From Aestuariirhabdus litorea (lineage in GTDB: Bacteria > Pseudomonadota > Gammaproteobacteria > Pseudomonadales > Aestuariirhabdaceae), in NCBI RefSeq assembly GCF_003864255.1, contig NZ_QWEZ01000001.1, forward strand, positions 1,550,001-1,614,000: DNA of 64,000 nt, given 5' to 3'. Below, one piece after another: positions 27,827 to 36,304 of this stretch; position 1 is the stretch's first letter; each line of letters opens with the position of its first letter. The notes below the pieces were generated by a model. It had not been told where the DNA came from, did not search any database, and saw only the letters and a program-made list of their open reading frames with translations. The position numbers and the translations under genes are program-made.

Positions 27827-29332
27827 ATGAGTGGATCACTACGGGGTGCGTTTGCAAGCAACTTCCTGGGCAACACCTCAGGCTGGTACAAGTACACCAT
27901 CATTGCGTTTCTACTACTGAACCCGGTCCTGCTTTATGTAGCCGGACCTACAGTGGCCGGCTGGGTGCTGGTGCTGGAGTTCATCTTCACCCTGGCGATG
28001 GCCCTTAAATGCTACCCGCTACAACCCGGAGGGCTACTGGTGGCCGAGGCCCTTGTGATAGGCCTCACCAGCCCCGAATCCCTGAAGCACGAAGTGTTTC
28101 AGAACTTCCCAGTGATCCTGCTGTTGATGTTCATGGTAGCCGGTATCTACTTCATGCAGAACCTGCTGCTGTTTGCCTTCACCAAGATCCTGCTTGGGGT
28201 TCGCTCAAAAGTGATGTTGTCGCTGCTGTTCTCCATTGTCGCCGCTGTTCTCTCCGCTTTCCTCGATGCCCTGACGGTGACCGCGGTGGTGATCAGCGTC
28301 GGGGTCGGCTTCTATTCGGTCTACCACAAGGTGGCATCCGGCAAAAAGCTTCAGCAAGCCGACCACAACCACCTGCAGGACGACCTGGTAGTGGAGTTTC
28401 ACCGTAGCGACCTGGAGCAGTTCCGAGCCTTCCTGCGCAGCCTGCTGATGCACGCGGCTGTGGGTACCGCACTCGGGGGCGTCTGCACCTTGGTGGGCGA
28501 GCCGCAGAACCTGCTGATCGCGGAGAAGATGGGATGGAACTTCCTCGAGTTCTTTGTGCGTATGGCGCCGGTCACCATGCCGGTCCTGGTGTGCGGCCTG
28601 CTGACCGTTATCCTGCTCGAGCTGACCGGCTGGTTCGGCTACGGCGCCACGCTACCGGAAAAGGTCCGCTCGGTGCTGGAGGAGTTCAATGAGATCGAAT
28701 CAAAAAAACGCACCGCCAAGGATCAGGCTGCTCTGCTGGTGCAGGCTCTGGTGGGTCTCATCCTGGTGTTCGGGCTGGCCTTTCACCTGGCGGAGGTAGG
28801 CCTGATCGGTCTGCTGGTGATCGTACTGATCACCTCCTTCAACGGTGTCATTGACGAGCACCAGATCGGCAAGGCATTTCAGGAGGCGCTCCCCTTCACC
28901 TCCCTGTTGGTTGTGTTCTTCGGGGTGGTCGCGGTGATCCACGACCAGCACCTCTTTTCCCCGATCATCAACGCCGTGCTGGCCATGGATACCGAGATAC
29001 AGCCCAGTATGTTCTTCCTTGCCAACGGCGTGTTATCGATGATCAGCGATAACGTGTTTGTCGCCACCGTCTACATCAACGAGGTAAAAGCCGCGTTCGA
29101 TAGCGGCGCCATCAGCCGCGAGCAATTCGACACGCTGGCGATTGCCATCAATACCGGCACCAACCTGCCCAGTGTGGCAACCCCCAACGGCCAGGCCGCC
29201 TTCCTGTTCCTGCTGACCTCGGCGCTGGCCCCACTGATCCGTCTCTCCTACGGACGCATGGTGGTTATGGCCTTACCCTACACCCTGGTAATGGGCAGCG
29301 TCGGCCTGTTGGCAGTGCGTTTTTTGATCTAA
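27827..29332 (+). CDS. nhaB: Na+/H+ antiporter NhaB
   Basis: Electrogenic sodium/proton antiporter of the inner membrane, important for sodium extrusion in saline habitats. The 501-residue protein has about twelve hydrophobic segments with NhaB features: the N-terminal [13 protein letters not shown], the conserved [18 protein letters not shown] with the essential Asp, the [14 protein letters not shown] motif, and a C-terminal [16 protein letters not shown] and [18 protein letters not shown]. An ATG follows closely on ...CACCGC; other starts do not fit. A bidirectional terminator separates it from acuI. Confidence 0.95.
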   Translation: MSGSLRGAFASNFLGNTSGWYKYTIIAFLLLNPVLLYVAGPTVAGWVLVLEFIFTLAMALKCYPLQPGGLLVAEALVIGLTSPESLKHEVFQNFPVILLLMFMVAGIYFMQNLLLFAFTKILLGVRSKVMLSLLFSIVAAVLSAFLDALTVTAVVISVGVGFYSVYHKVASGKKLQQADHNHLQDDLVVEFHRSDLEQFRAFLRSLLMHAAVGTALGGVCTLVGEPQNLLIAEKMGWNFLEFFVRMAPVTMPVLVCGLLTVILLELTGWFGYGATLPEKVRSVLEEFNEIESKKRTAKDQAALLVQALVGLILVFGLAFHLAEVGLIGLLVIVLITSFNGVIDEHQIGKAFQEALPFTSLLVVFFGVVAVIHDQHLFSPIINAVLAMDTEIQPSMFFLANGVLSMISDNVFVATVYINEVKAAFDSGAISREQFDTLAIAINTGTNLPSVATPNGQAAFLFLLTSALAPLIRLSYGRMVVMALPYTLVMGSVGLLAVRFLI

Positions 29333-29346
29333 AAGAAAGCGTTTAG

Positions 29347-29384
29347 CCATAAAAAAGCGAGCCCCATGGCTCGCTTTTTTATGG
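29347..29384. terminator. Bidirectional terminator nhaB/acuI
   Basis: A perfect 17-bp stem (AAAAAAGCGAGCC/GGCTCGCTTTTTT plus flanks) with a CCAT loop. It can serve nhaB on the plus strand and acuI on the minus strand. Confidence 0.92.
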
Positions 29385-29445
29385 GGTGATAGATCGGCTA
29401 AACTGTAAAGCGGAAACAGCACTGGTAACATCCCAGCCCCTATAG

Positions 29446-30429
29446 CTACGAAGCGACAGCAACCACAACACGGCCACGGACTTTACCGGCCAGCAGCTCT
29501 TCGGCTACCTTGACGCTCTCTTCGAGGCTGATTTCGCGAGAAATTTTTTCCAGTCTCGACAGATCCAGTAACCCGGCCAGGCGCGCCCATGCCAGCTCCC
29601 GGTCTTTGATGGGTCGCATGACACTGTCAATGCCCAGAAGGGACACGCCCCTTAATATGAATGGAGCCACCGTTGCCGGAAAATCCATGCCCTGTGCAAG
29701 GCCGCAAGCCGCAACTGAGCCACCGTATTTGGTTCCGGCACAGACATTGACCAGGGTGTGACTGCCTACCGAATCAATAGCTGCAGCCCATCGCTCTTTG
29801 CCAAGTGGACGCCCGGGCTCGGACAGCTCGGCCCGGTCGATTATCTCGCTGGCACCCAGTGACTTAAGGTATTCAGCCTCTTCAGTCCGCCCAGTGGAAG
29901 CAATCACCTGATACCCCAGTGCAGACAAGAGCGTCACGGCAAAACTGCCAACACCGCCATTTGCACCGGTTACCAATACCGGCCCCTGTTCTGGTGTCAG
30001 GCCATTTTGTTCCAGCGCATTAATACAGAGCATCGCCGTGTAGCCTGCCGTCCCCACAGCCATGGCCTGCTTGCCATTCAGACCTTCAGGCAGTCGAATA
30101 AGCCACTGGCTTTTGAGTGACGCCACTTCTGCCAGCCCACCACAGTGGACTTCACCCACACCCCAGCCATTCAGCAATACGCGGTCACCCGGCTTAAAGT
30201 CTGGGGAATTGGACTGTTCTACCGTACCCACCAGATCAATACCGGGGATCATCGGAAACTGACGCACGACCGGACTCTTTCCGGTAATAGCCAGAGCATC
30301 CTTGTAATTTAGTGTGCTGTACTCAACCCGGATTTTGACATCACCGTCCGGCAATACGGATTCGTCTATATCGGCCAGTTCGCATCGATACCCCTGATCG
30401 TCTTTCTTAATGATGAGCCCTTTGAACAT
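29446..30429 (-). CDS. acuI: Acryloyl-CoA reductase AcuI
   Basis: NADPH-dependent reduction of acryloyl-CoA to propionyl-CoA, which detoxifies acrylate (for instance from dimethylsulfoniopropionate). The 327-residue protein carries LNYKDALAITGKSPVVRQFP and GIDLVGTV, the GWGVGEVHCGGLAE segment, the nucleotide-binding loop GANGGVGS, and FILRGVSLLGIDSVM, all typical of YhdH/AcuI. GGAGGT lies eight bases before the ATG. It follows acuR by 20 nt on the same strand, so the two form an operon, as acuR-acuI does in Rhodobacter. Confidence 0.93.
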   Translation of the reverse strand: MFKGLIIKKDDQGYRCELADIDESVLPDGDVKIRVEYSTLNYKDALAITGKSPVVRQFPMIPGIDLVGTVEQSNSPDFKPGDRVLLNGWGVGEVHCGGLAEVASLKSQWLIRLPEGLNGKQAMAVGTAGYTAMLCINALEQNGLTPEQGPVLVTGANGGVGSFAVTLLSALGYQVIASTGRTEEAEYLKSLGASEIIDRAELSEPGRPLGKERWAAAIDSVGSHTLVNVCAGTKYGGSVAACGLAQGMDFPATVAPFILRGVSLLGIDSVMRPIKDRELAWARLAGLLDLSRLEKISREISLEESVKVAEELLAGKVRGRVVVAVAS

Positions 30430-30449
30430 GTCGATTTACCTCCGCTTGA

Positions 30450-31115
30450 TTAGGTTGTCCGGTTTCCCATTGGTTGATTAAGGCAATGCAGAAACTGTTG
30501 AAGAAAATGGGTTAATGGCTGAGGGCTTTGCTGCAAGCGGGCACGCATCACTGCGCCTTCCCAGCCAATCCAGAAAAATTCGGCCATTGCCGAGCAATTG
30601 GTATCCTTGGGTATTTCGCCCTGCTGAACGGACAAGATCAGGCAGTTTTCAATCTTTTGTTGCCAGATACCGAAAATCTCCAATAATTTGGGGCGAAAAC
30701 TTTCGGGGAGAAGTTCCACTTCCTGACCCAGGTTGCCTACCAGACAGCCGCGCTGCCAGTCGTGTCGCTGCATGCCCTGATTGGCATCGGTGCAAAATTC
30801 TCTAATACGAGCCAAAGGCGTCAATTCTTGATTTAACAGGTGCTTGTCGAGCTTGTGGACGAAAAACCGGTGGTAACTTTGCAGCACCTCCTGACCAAAA
30901 GCCTCTTTGCTTGGGAAAAAGTAATAAAAGGAACCTTTTGGAATCCCCACTCGTTTCAGAATCAAATCGAGACCGGCACTACTAAAGCCCTGGGCTGTAA
31001 GTACTTCAACGCCACTTCGAATTAACAAGGCGCGCGTGTCGATATCAGGCCTTGAAGCTTTTGGTGGTCTGCCCCGTCTTTTTTTTGCGGGCTCAGCAGA
31101 AGCCTGCGTTGACAT
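30450..31115 (-). CDS. acuR: TetR-family acrylate-responsive repressor AcuR
   Basis: Repressor that releases its operator when it meets acrylate or a related compound, derepressing acuI. The 221-residue protein has a basic arm KKRRGRPPK, a TetR helix-turn-helix (about 28-75, with LKRVGIPKGSFYYFFPSKEAF) and a C-terminal domain whose RGCLVGNLGQE and FFWIGWEGAVMRA segments match AcuR. The start is uncertain: 31115 is chosen because it leaves a 22-nt leader from the predicted transcription start; 31136 would be almost leaderless. A palindromic operator overlaps its promoter. Confidence 0.9.
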   Translation of the reverse strand: MSTQASAEPAKKRRGRPPKASRPDIDTRALLIRSGVEVLTAQGFSSAGLDLILKRVGIPKGSFYYFFPSKEAFGQEVLQSYHRFFVHKLDKHLLNQELTPLARIREFCTDANQGMQRHDWQRGCLVGNLGQEVELLPESFRPKLLEIFGIWQQKIENCLILSVQQGEIPKDTNCSAMAEFFWIGWEGAVMRARLQQSPQPLTHFLQQFLHCLNQPMGNRTT

Positions 31116-31143
31116 TTTAATCTGTTCTGTTGGCATGCCCTAA

Positions 31144-31172
31144 AATATAGACCGGTCGTCTATTAAATACAA
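31144..31172 (-). promoter_or_regulatory. acuR promoter with embedded AcuR operator
   Basis: Minus-strand promoter: -35 TTGTAT (31167-31172), 17-nt spacer, -10 TATATT (31144-31149). An inverted repeat ATAGAC-N5-GTCTAT (31147-31163), including GACCGGTC, overlaps the -10 and fills most of the spacer, so a bound repressor would block RNA polymerase. TAGACCGGTCTA-like sites are known for other TetR repressors such as NemR. Binding by AcuR is inferred. Confidence 0.7.
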
Positions 31173-31723
31173 GTGAAGATCACAGAGGTAAACCTGGCGG
31201 TCAAAAACTGAACGCACCCTTTGCTATAGGCCCTCGCGGTTGCGGGGACGACCCTGAAACCGCCAGTAACTGATCGGGTTGGCACGACTCCAGGAGGGGG
31301 GGGGGATGGGCTGGTTAACTTTTATCCTGAGAGGCTTGCCGGGGGTGGCTTGGGGGGGGGAGAAGGCTCATAGACAGCAACAGCTTTAGCAACACCACCC
31401 TACCCTCACTGGCAACGGCGGCCTCCATTGCTGCGAGCGTCTATCTGCCTGGCCGAGCGGCATGCAGGCTCCAACAGGGGATTGCCTATGCCATCTGGAT
31501 GGATGGCAGGTATGGTGGAGGAGGCGGTGGTGAGGGTTGGGCTCTTTCAGGAACCCGTGTCGATCGGCGAAACGGGGCAGCCTGTACCTGCCGATTGCTG
31601 GCACCCTCAGCCTTTAATGGTCCACCGCTGCCAAACCCAACGGGCGCCCAGACAATAAAGGGGCGCGTTTAAACGGGCCCCTGGTATTTTGTTGGCAATG
31701 CGGAAGCGGCGCTCGGTCGGCGC
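31173..31723. other. G-tract-rich intergenic region, no supported gene
   Basis: About 550 bp between acuR and dnaQ. Only two short frames of 70-odd residues on opposite strands occur; neither has a ribosome site or a recognisable protein. Plus-strand G runs: ten at 31296-31305, three at 31308-31310, five at 31341-31345, nine at 31352-31360, enough to form a G-quadruplex. A weak hairpin lies at 31659-31682. Function unknown. Confidence 0.6.
31659..31682 (-). terminator. Possible weak terminator after dnaQ
   Basis: An inverted repeat AGGGGCGCGTTT/AAACGGGCCCCT with one mismatch. On the minus strand it is followed by TTTATTG, a poor U-tract, so termination is only a possibility. Confidence 0.4.
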
Positions 31724-32428
31724 CTAGAGCCCGCGCCAGAGGCACTCCCCCTTGGCGGCAATCTCGTCCAGCTTGGCTTCGTGAGCGCTGAGCTCATCCA
31801 CCGACGCCGGGATCACCGGCAGAGGCAAACGACCCGACGCCAGGCGACGGATAACGGCCGCCTCTTCGGCGGCCGACTCCTGATCGCCTCCCCCCAGGGA
31901 GAGCGAGGTCTGGCCGCCGGTCATCACCAGGTAAAGGTCGGCAAGGATCTCGGCGTCCAGCAGCGCGCCATGGAGTTCGCGCGAGGAGTTGTCGACGCCG
32001 TAGCGCTTGCACAGGGCGTCGAGGTTGTTCTTCTGGCCGGGGTGACGCCCACGCGCCATCACCAGGGTATCCACCACCCCACAGATCGAACCCACCGCAG
32101 GCAGGCTGGCATCCAGCATGCCGAACTCGTGATCTATAAAGCCGATATCGAAGGGGGCGTTGTGAATCACCAGCTCTGCGCCACGAATAAACTCGATAAA
32201 GTCGCTGCAGATCTCGGCAAAGCGAGGCTTGTCGGCGAGAAACTCATTGGTGATCCCGTGTACTGCAATCGCGCCCTGGTCGACCTCACGTTCGGGGTTG
32301 ATATAAACATGGTAGTGGCGGCCAGTGTGCTTACGTCCCACCAGCTCCACGCAACCGATCTCGATGATCCGATGCCCCTGCTTCGGCTCAAGGCCGGTTG
32401 TTTCTGTATCCAGTACCACCTGACGCAT
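31724..32428 (-). CDS. dnaQ: DNA polymerase III epsilon subunit (proofreading exonuclease)
   Basis: The 3'-5' proofreading exonuclease of the replicative polymerase. The 234-residue protein has the DnaQ motifs: DTETTG with Asp7 and Glu9, HNAPFDIGF with Asp94, and HGALLDAE with His153 and Asp158. QTSLSL at 173-178 matches the beta-clamp-binding motif seen at the same place in other epsilon subunits, and the C-terminal tail would bind the alpha subunit. It sits directly after rnhA (2-nt gap) in an operon with rnhA and a methyltransferase, convergent in order with the E. coli neighbourhood. Confidence 0.96.
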   Translation of the reverse strand: MRQVVLDTETTGLEPKQGHRIIEIGCVELVGRKHTGRHYHVYINPEREVDQGAIAVHGITNEFLADKPRFAEICSDFIEFIRGAELVIHNAPFDIGFIDHEFGMLDASLPAVGSICGVVDTLVMARGRHPGQKNNLDALCKRYGVDNSSRELHGALLDAEILADLYLVMTGGQTSLSLGGGDQESAAEEAAVIRRLASGRLPLPVIPASVDELSAHEAKLDEIAAKGECLWRGL

Positions 32429-32430
32429 GA

Positions 32431-32877
32431 TTAAGCCCTCAACACCTGTTCTACCCCGGCATTGGCCAACTCATCGGCCAACTCGTTTTCGGGGTGCCCG
32501 CTATGCCCCTTGACCCACAGCCACTGGATACTATGAGGCTGCACAGCCTCGTCCAGCAAACGCCACAGATCTGCATTCTTGACCGGTTGCCGAGCGGCGG
32601 TTTTCCAGCCGCGTTTTTTCCAGTTCTGCATCCACTCGGTAATCCCCTTGCGCAGGTACTCCGAATCGGTGGTCAGCCGAACCTGGCAGGGACGGTTGAG
32701 CGCCTCAAGGGCCTTGATGGCGGCCATCAACTCCATGCGGTTATTGGTCGTATTGAGTTCGCCGCCATACAGGGACTTTTGCTTCCCCCCGTAACGCAGC
32801 ACCGCCCCCCAGCCCCCGGGGCCAGGGTTGCCCTTACAGGCTCCATCCGTATAGATCTCTACCACCTGCTCGCTCAA
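32431..32877 (-). CDS. rnhA: Ribonuclease HI
   Basis: Degrades the RNA strand of RNA:DNA hybrids. The 148-residue protein has catalytic Asp11 ([11 protein letters not shown]), Glu49 (NNRMEL) and Asp71 (TTDSEY), and a later [11 protein letters not shown] segment carrying the remaining acidic and histidine residues. The length is standard. Its start codon abuts the stop of the upstream methyltransferase gene, and dnaQ follows after 2 nt, so translation is likely coupled. Confidence 0.96.
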   Translation of the reverse strand: MSEQVVEIYTDGACKGNPGPGGWGAVLRYGGKQKSLYGGELNTTNNRMELMAAIKALEALNRPCQVRLTTDSEYLRKGITEWMQNWKKRGWKTAARQPVKNADLWRLLDEAVQPHSIQWLWVKGHSGHPENELADELANAGVEQVLRA

Positions 32878-33654
32878 CTAGTTTCTCCTGCTGTTTTGTT
32901 CTACCACCACTCCGGTCACCAGCCGCTTGCGGGGTACCCGCCAGCGGGGCCGAATCGCTGTCAGCACCCGCTCTTCACGGGTTGCCTGCACCAGATAAAA
33001 GCCACCCAGGGGCAATTTCCAGCGGCTCCCCAGCTGGGTCACACGCTGCTCGACCCGCTGCCAGGCGGGATTTCCGGTTAACGGAAAAAAGGCGCCGTAG
33101 GATACCGCATCAACCGAGTACCCCAACAGTTGTAACCAGTCCTGCACCCTATAACTGGACAGGTAACGCCCCGAAGAGAGGGGTAAACGACGGTTAGGAA
33201 AGCAACGGTTAAGCAGGTTGATACCACTAAGGGGGTTAAACCCGATGATGATCACCTTCCCTCCGGGGATCACACAGCGGGCTGCCTCACGCAGCAATTT
33301 CTGGGGGCGCTTGCAAAAATCCAGCGCATGGTGAATCACCACCGCATCCAGCGACCGGTCCGCAACGGCCCAGTCATCGTAGTGGCAACGTATCTGGTGG
33401 GTGCCGCAGCGGGCCCTGCCCGTGGTACAGATGGTAAACCGATGACCAATACGGCAGTTGGCGAGCAGCTGACTGGCGTCGGCGATCCCAATGTGGGCAC
33501 AGTGGTAACCAAACAGGCACGACAGGCTCTCATCGAGCATCGCTTTCTGCTGTTCAAGCAGCTCCCTGCCCTGATCACTGTCAAACCAGTGTTGCAGCGA
33601 GGGCAGTAGCTGATCAAAATCCGACCGCTCCCGCTTAGCCAACCAAAGCCCCAT
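32878..33654 (-). CDS. SAM-dependent methyltransferase (YafS-like)
   Basis: A 258-residue class I methyltransferase-fold protein. Position and C-terminal style fit YafS, whose gene lies between gloB and rnhA in E. coli. The post-I acidic region and the LDAVVIHHALDFCKRPQKLLRE segment (motifs II and III), followed by GGKVIIIGFNP, are typical, although the glycine-rich SAM loop near the N-terminus is degenerate (FGYHCAHIG). Substrate unknown. It heads the operon with rnhA and dnaQ and is divergent from gloB with a 93-bp spacer. Confidence 0.85.
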   Translation of the reverse strand: MGLWLAKRERSDFDQLLPSLQHWFDSDQGRELLEQQKAMLDESLSCLFGYHCAHIGIADASQLLANCRIGHRFTICTTGRARCGTHQIRCHYDDWAVADRSLDAVVIHHALDFCKRPQKLLREAARCVIPGGKVIIIGFNPLSGINLLNRCFPNRRLPLSSGRYLSSYRVQDWLQLLGYSVDAVSYGAFFPLTGNPAWQRVEQRVTQLGSRWKLPLGGFYLVQATREERVLTAIRPRWRVPRKRLVTGVVVEQNSRRN

Positions 33655-33747
33655 GTTATGAGCACCTCAAATACGATAGTCTGTATCATAACACCCGAAC
33701 CCTGTGACCTGAACGACTAGCCACCGGATCGCCCAAAGGAGCCTGAC

Positions 33748-34524
33748 ATGCTGACTCTCACCCCCGTGCCCGCCTTTAATGACAACTACATCTGGTGCCT
33801 GAGCAGGGGAGATCGCGCCTGGGTCGTGGATCCGGGAGACGCCACCCCGGTCATGGAACACCTCAAGCGGGAAGGGCTTGCGCTCGAGGGCGTGCTGATT
33901 ACCCACCACCACCCCGACCATACCGGCGGAATCTCCACCCTCAGCGCAGAACACCCGGACCTGGTGGTGGTGGGACCGGACAACCCCCGCATTAACGGCC
34001 TGACTCGCCGCATCAACGAGGGGGAATCCGTTGAGCTACTGGGCTGCCACTTTGACGTATTGGCTACCCCCGGCCATACCCTCGACCACCTATGCTACTT
34101 TAGCGACACCGAGCAACAGCGACCCATCCTGTTTTGCGGTGACACCCTCTTTGCGGGCGGCTGTGGACGCCTGTTTGAGGGAACGGCTACACAGATGCTG
34201 AACTCGCTGCAGAAGCTGGCGGCACTCCCTCCCCGGACGCAGGTCTGTGCGGCCCATGAATACACCCTCTCAAACCTGGCCTTTGCCCTGGCCGTTGAAC
34301 CCGACAACCCGGAGCTGCAGCAGCGCCTGGCCCACTGCCAGCAGTTACGTGAGCAGAATACCCCGACCCTGCCCTCTAGCCTGCAGGAGGAGCTCAACAG
34401 CAACCCCTTTATGCGTACCCGCGAGCCCTCTGTGGTGGAAGCCGCTCAACGCCAGGGGGCAGAAACAACCGAGGATGAAAGTGCAATCTTTGCGGCGATT
34501 CGCAGCTGGAAGGATCGTTTCTAG
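33748..34524 (+). CDS. gloB: Hydroxyacylglutathione hydrolase (glyoxalase II)
   Basis: Hydrolyses S-lactoylglutathione to lactate and glutathione, completing methylglyoxal detoxification in the cytosol. The 258-residue metallo-beta-lactamase-fold protein carries THHHPDH (His53, His55, Asp57, His58) for the dinuclear metal site, followed by the TPGHTLDH and FCGDTLFAGGCGRLFEG segments and the C-terminal HEYTLSN glutathione-binding region. Length is typical. It lies 66 nt upstream of mltD, as in related bacteria. Confidence 0.95.
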   Translation: MLTLTPVPAFNDNYIWCLSRGDRAWVVDPGDATPVMEHLKREGLALEGVLITHHHPDHTGGISTLSAEHPDLVVVGPDNPRINGLTRRINEGESVELLGCHFDVLATPGHTLDHLCYFSDTEQQRPILFCGDTLFAGGCGRLFEGTATQMLNSLQKLAALPPRTQVCAAHEYTLSNLAFALAVEPDNPELQQRLAHCQQLREQNTPTLPSSLQEELNSNPFMRTREPSVVEAAQRQGAETTEDESAIFAAIRSWKDRF

Positions 34525-34590
34525 GGCCCCACGACCATTGGTGATACACTTCCCCGCTTTCGTAACGACAAAAGAGCCGCCCTTCGCCCT

Positions 34591-36246
34591 ATGACGAACC
34601 GCCCCTTCTTGCTGCCGCTGCTGATCGCGTTAAGCTCCTCCCTGCTGGTCGCCTGCCAGCCCATCGCCCTATCGCCGACGGCTACCCCCCTCGATACCAG
34701 CCGCGACCTCGCCACCGAGGTCGCGGGTGACAGTGGGGAGTCAGCCCACCCCTCCCTGCGGGAGGAGGAGCCCGCCTCAGAACGCTGGGCCACCATCATA
34801 AGCCGCACCCAGAACAGCAGCGAGCAGGCGGTTGATCCAGCGCCGATTACGGATCTCTGGCAACGCACACGGGAGGGTTTCCAGCTGGATCTGGAGCAGG
34901 ACAACCCGCGCATCAACGCTGAACTCCGCTGGTATTCGACTCACCAGGCTTATCTGGACCGGGTTTCCGATCGGGCCAGCCGTTACATGTTCTATATCGT
35001 CGAAGAGATTGAAAAGCGTGGTATGCCCACCGAGCTTGCCCTGCTGCCCGTCGTCGAAAGCGCTTACGACCCCTTCGCCTACTCCCACGGGCGGGCCTCC
35101 GGTATGTGGCAGTTTATTCCCTCCACCGGTCGCCACTTTGGCCTCAAGCAAAACTGGTGGTACGACGGACGTCGCGATGTTATCGCCTCTACCCAGGCCG
35201 CTCTCGACTACATGCAGCAGCTCCATCAGCGCTTCGGTGACTGGGAGCTGGCCCTGGCCGCCTATAACTCCGGCGGTGGAACCGTTGCCCGCGCCCTGCG
35301 CCGCAACCGTGCAGCCGGCAAGCCCGATGACTTCTGGTCCCTTAACCTGCCCCGAGAGACTCGGGCTTACGTTCCCAAGCTGATCGCCCTTAGCAAACTG
35401 GTCAAGGCGCCCGACAGCTACCAGGTTAAGCTGCCCCAGATCCCCAACCAGCCCCACTTCGAAATCGTTGAAATCGAGGGGCAGATTGACCTCGCCCAGG
35501 CCGCGCGCATGGCTGAGCTGGAGATGACCGATCTGTACCAACTCAACCCCGCTTTTAACCAGTGGGCCACCGACCCGGACGGCCCCCACCGCTTGTTGAT
35601 CCCCATCGACAAGGCCGCCGCATTCGACGAGCAGCTGGCGCAGCTTTCTCCCCAGCACCGAGTGCAATGGCAGCGTTACAAGGTGGCCGATGGCGACTCC
35701 CTGATTCGCATCGCCAAGAACCACAACACCTCCGTTGCCCTGATTAAGGAGATCAACCAGCTGCGTGGCTCCATGATCCGGGCCGGTCAAACCCTGCTGA
35801 TTCCCCGCCCTTCAGCTAATATGGCAACCTACAGCCTGAGTGCCCATCAGCGCACCCTCAGCCGCCAGCAGAGAAACGTCAGCGGCAAGCAGAAACTCAC
35901 CTACACCGTGCGTTCAGGAGACAGCTTCTGGACCATCTCCCGCCAGCATAAGGTAACGGTACGCGAGCTGGCACGCTGGAACAATATGGCCCCGGGAGAC
36001 CCCTTGAAAGTGGGCAAAAAGTTGGTGATCTGGGGCTCGCCCTCGGTGGCGACTCAAAACCGTGCACCGGGTGTCATTCGCAAGGTCTCCTATCGGGTTC
36101 GCAGCGGCGACTCTCTCTCCCGCATTGCCGACCGCTTTAACGTGGGTGTCAGCCAGATCAAGCGCTGGAACACGCTGGATGCCAAGTACCTTCAGCCGGG
36201 ACAGCTGCTGACCCTCTACGTGGATGTCACCAAAGGCGTCAACTAA
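34591..36246 (+). CDS. mltD: Membrane-bound lytic transglycosylase D with LysM repeats
   Basis: Cleaves peptidoglycan glycan strands and forms 1,6-anhydro ends. The 551-residue protein begins with a lipoprotein signal peptide ending LLVAC. An SLT domain follows (about 140-260) with the catalytic Glu156 in PVVESAY and the downstream ASGMWQFIP and ALAAYNSG segments. Three LysM modules lie in the C-terminal part, starting near YKVADGDSL, YTVRSGDSF and YRVRSGDSL, and bind peptidoglycan. E. coli MltD has two, so three is longer, but LysM number varies in this family. Confidence 0.95.
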   Translation: MTNRPFLLPLLIALSSSLLVACQPIALSPTATPLDTSRDLATEVAGDSGESAHPSLREEEPASERWATIISRTQNSSEQAVDPAPITDLWQRTREGFQLDLEQDNPRINAELRWYSTHQAYLDRVSDRASRYMFYIVEEIEKRGMPTELALLPVVESAYDPFAYSHGRASGMWQFIPSTGRHFGLKQNWWYDGRRDVIASTQAALDYMQQLHQRFGDWELALAAYNSGGGTVARALRRNRAAGKPDDFWSLNLPRETRAYVPKLIALSKLVKAPDSYQVKLPQIPNQPHFEIVEIEGQIDLAQAARMAELEMTDLYQLNPAFNQWATDPDGPHRLLIPIDKAAAFDEQLAQLSPQHRVQWQRYKVADGDSLIRIAKNHNTSVALIKEINQLRGSMIRAGQTLLIPRPSANMATYSLSAHQRTLSRQQRNVSGKQKLTYTVRSGDSFWTISRQHKVTVRELARWNNMAPGDPLKVGKKLVIWGSPSVATQNRAPGVIRKVSYRVRSGDSLSRIADRFNVGVSQIKRWNTLDAKYLQPGQLLTLYVDVTKGVN

Positions 36247-36304
36247 GACTGAAGAGCGCCCATGGATGAGCGCGCTCGCTTAAGAAAAAGAAGGGAGTCG
36301 GGCG

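Noticed and set aside
31386-31658. Two short frames (72 and 76 residues) on opposite strands in the acuR-dnaQ spacer
   Set aside because: They overlap each other, have no ribosome site and no recognisable protein features.
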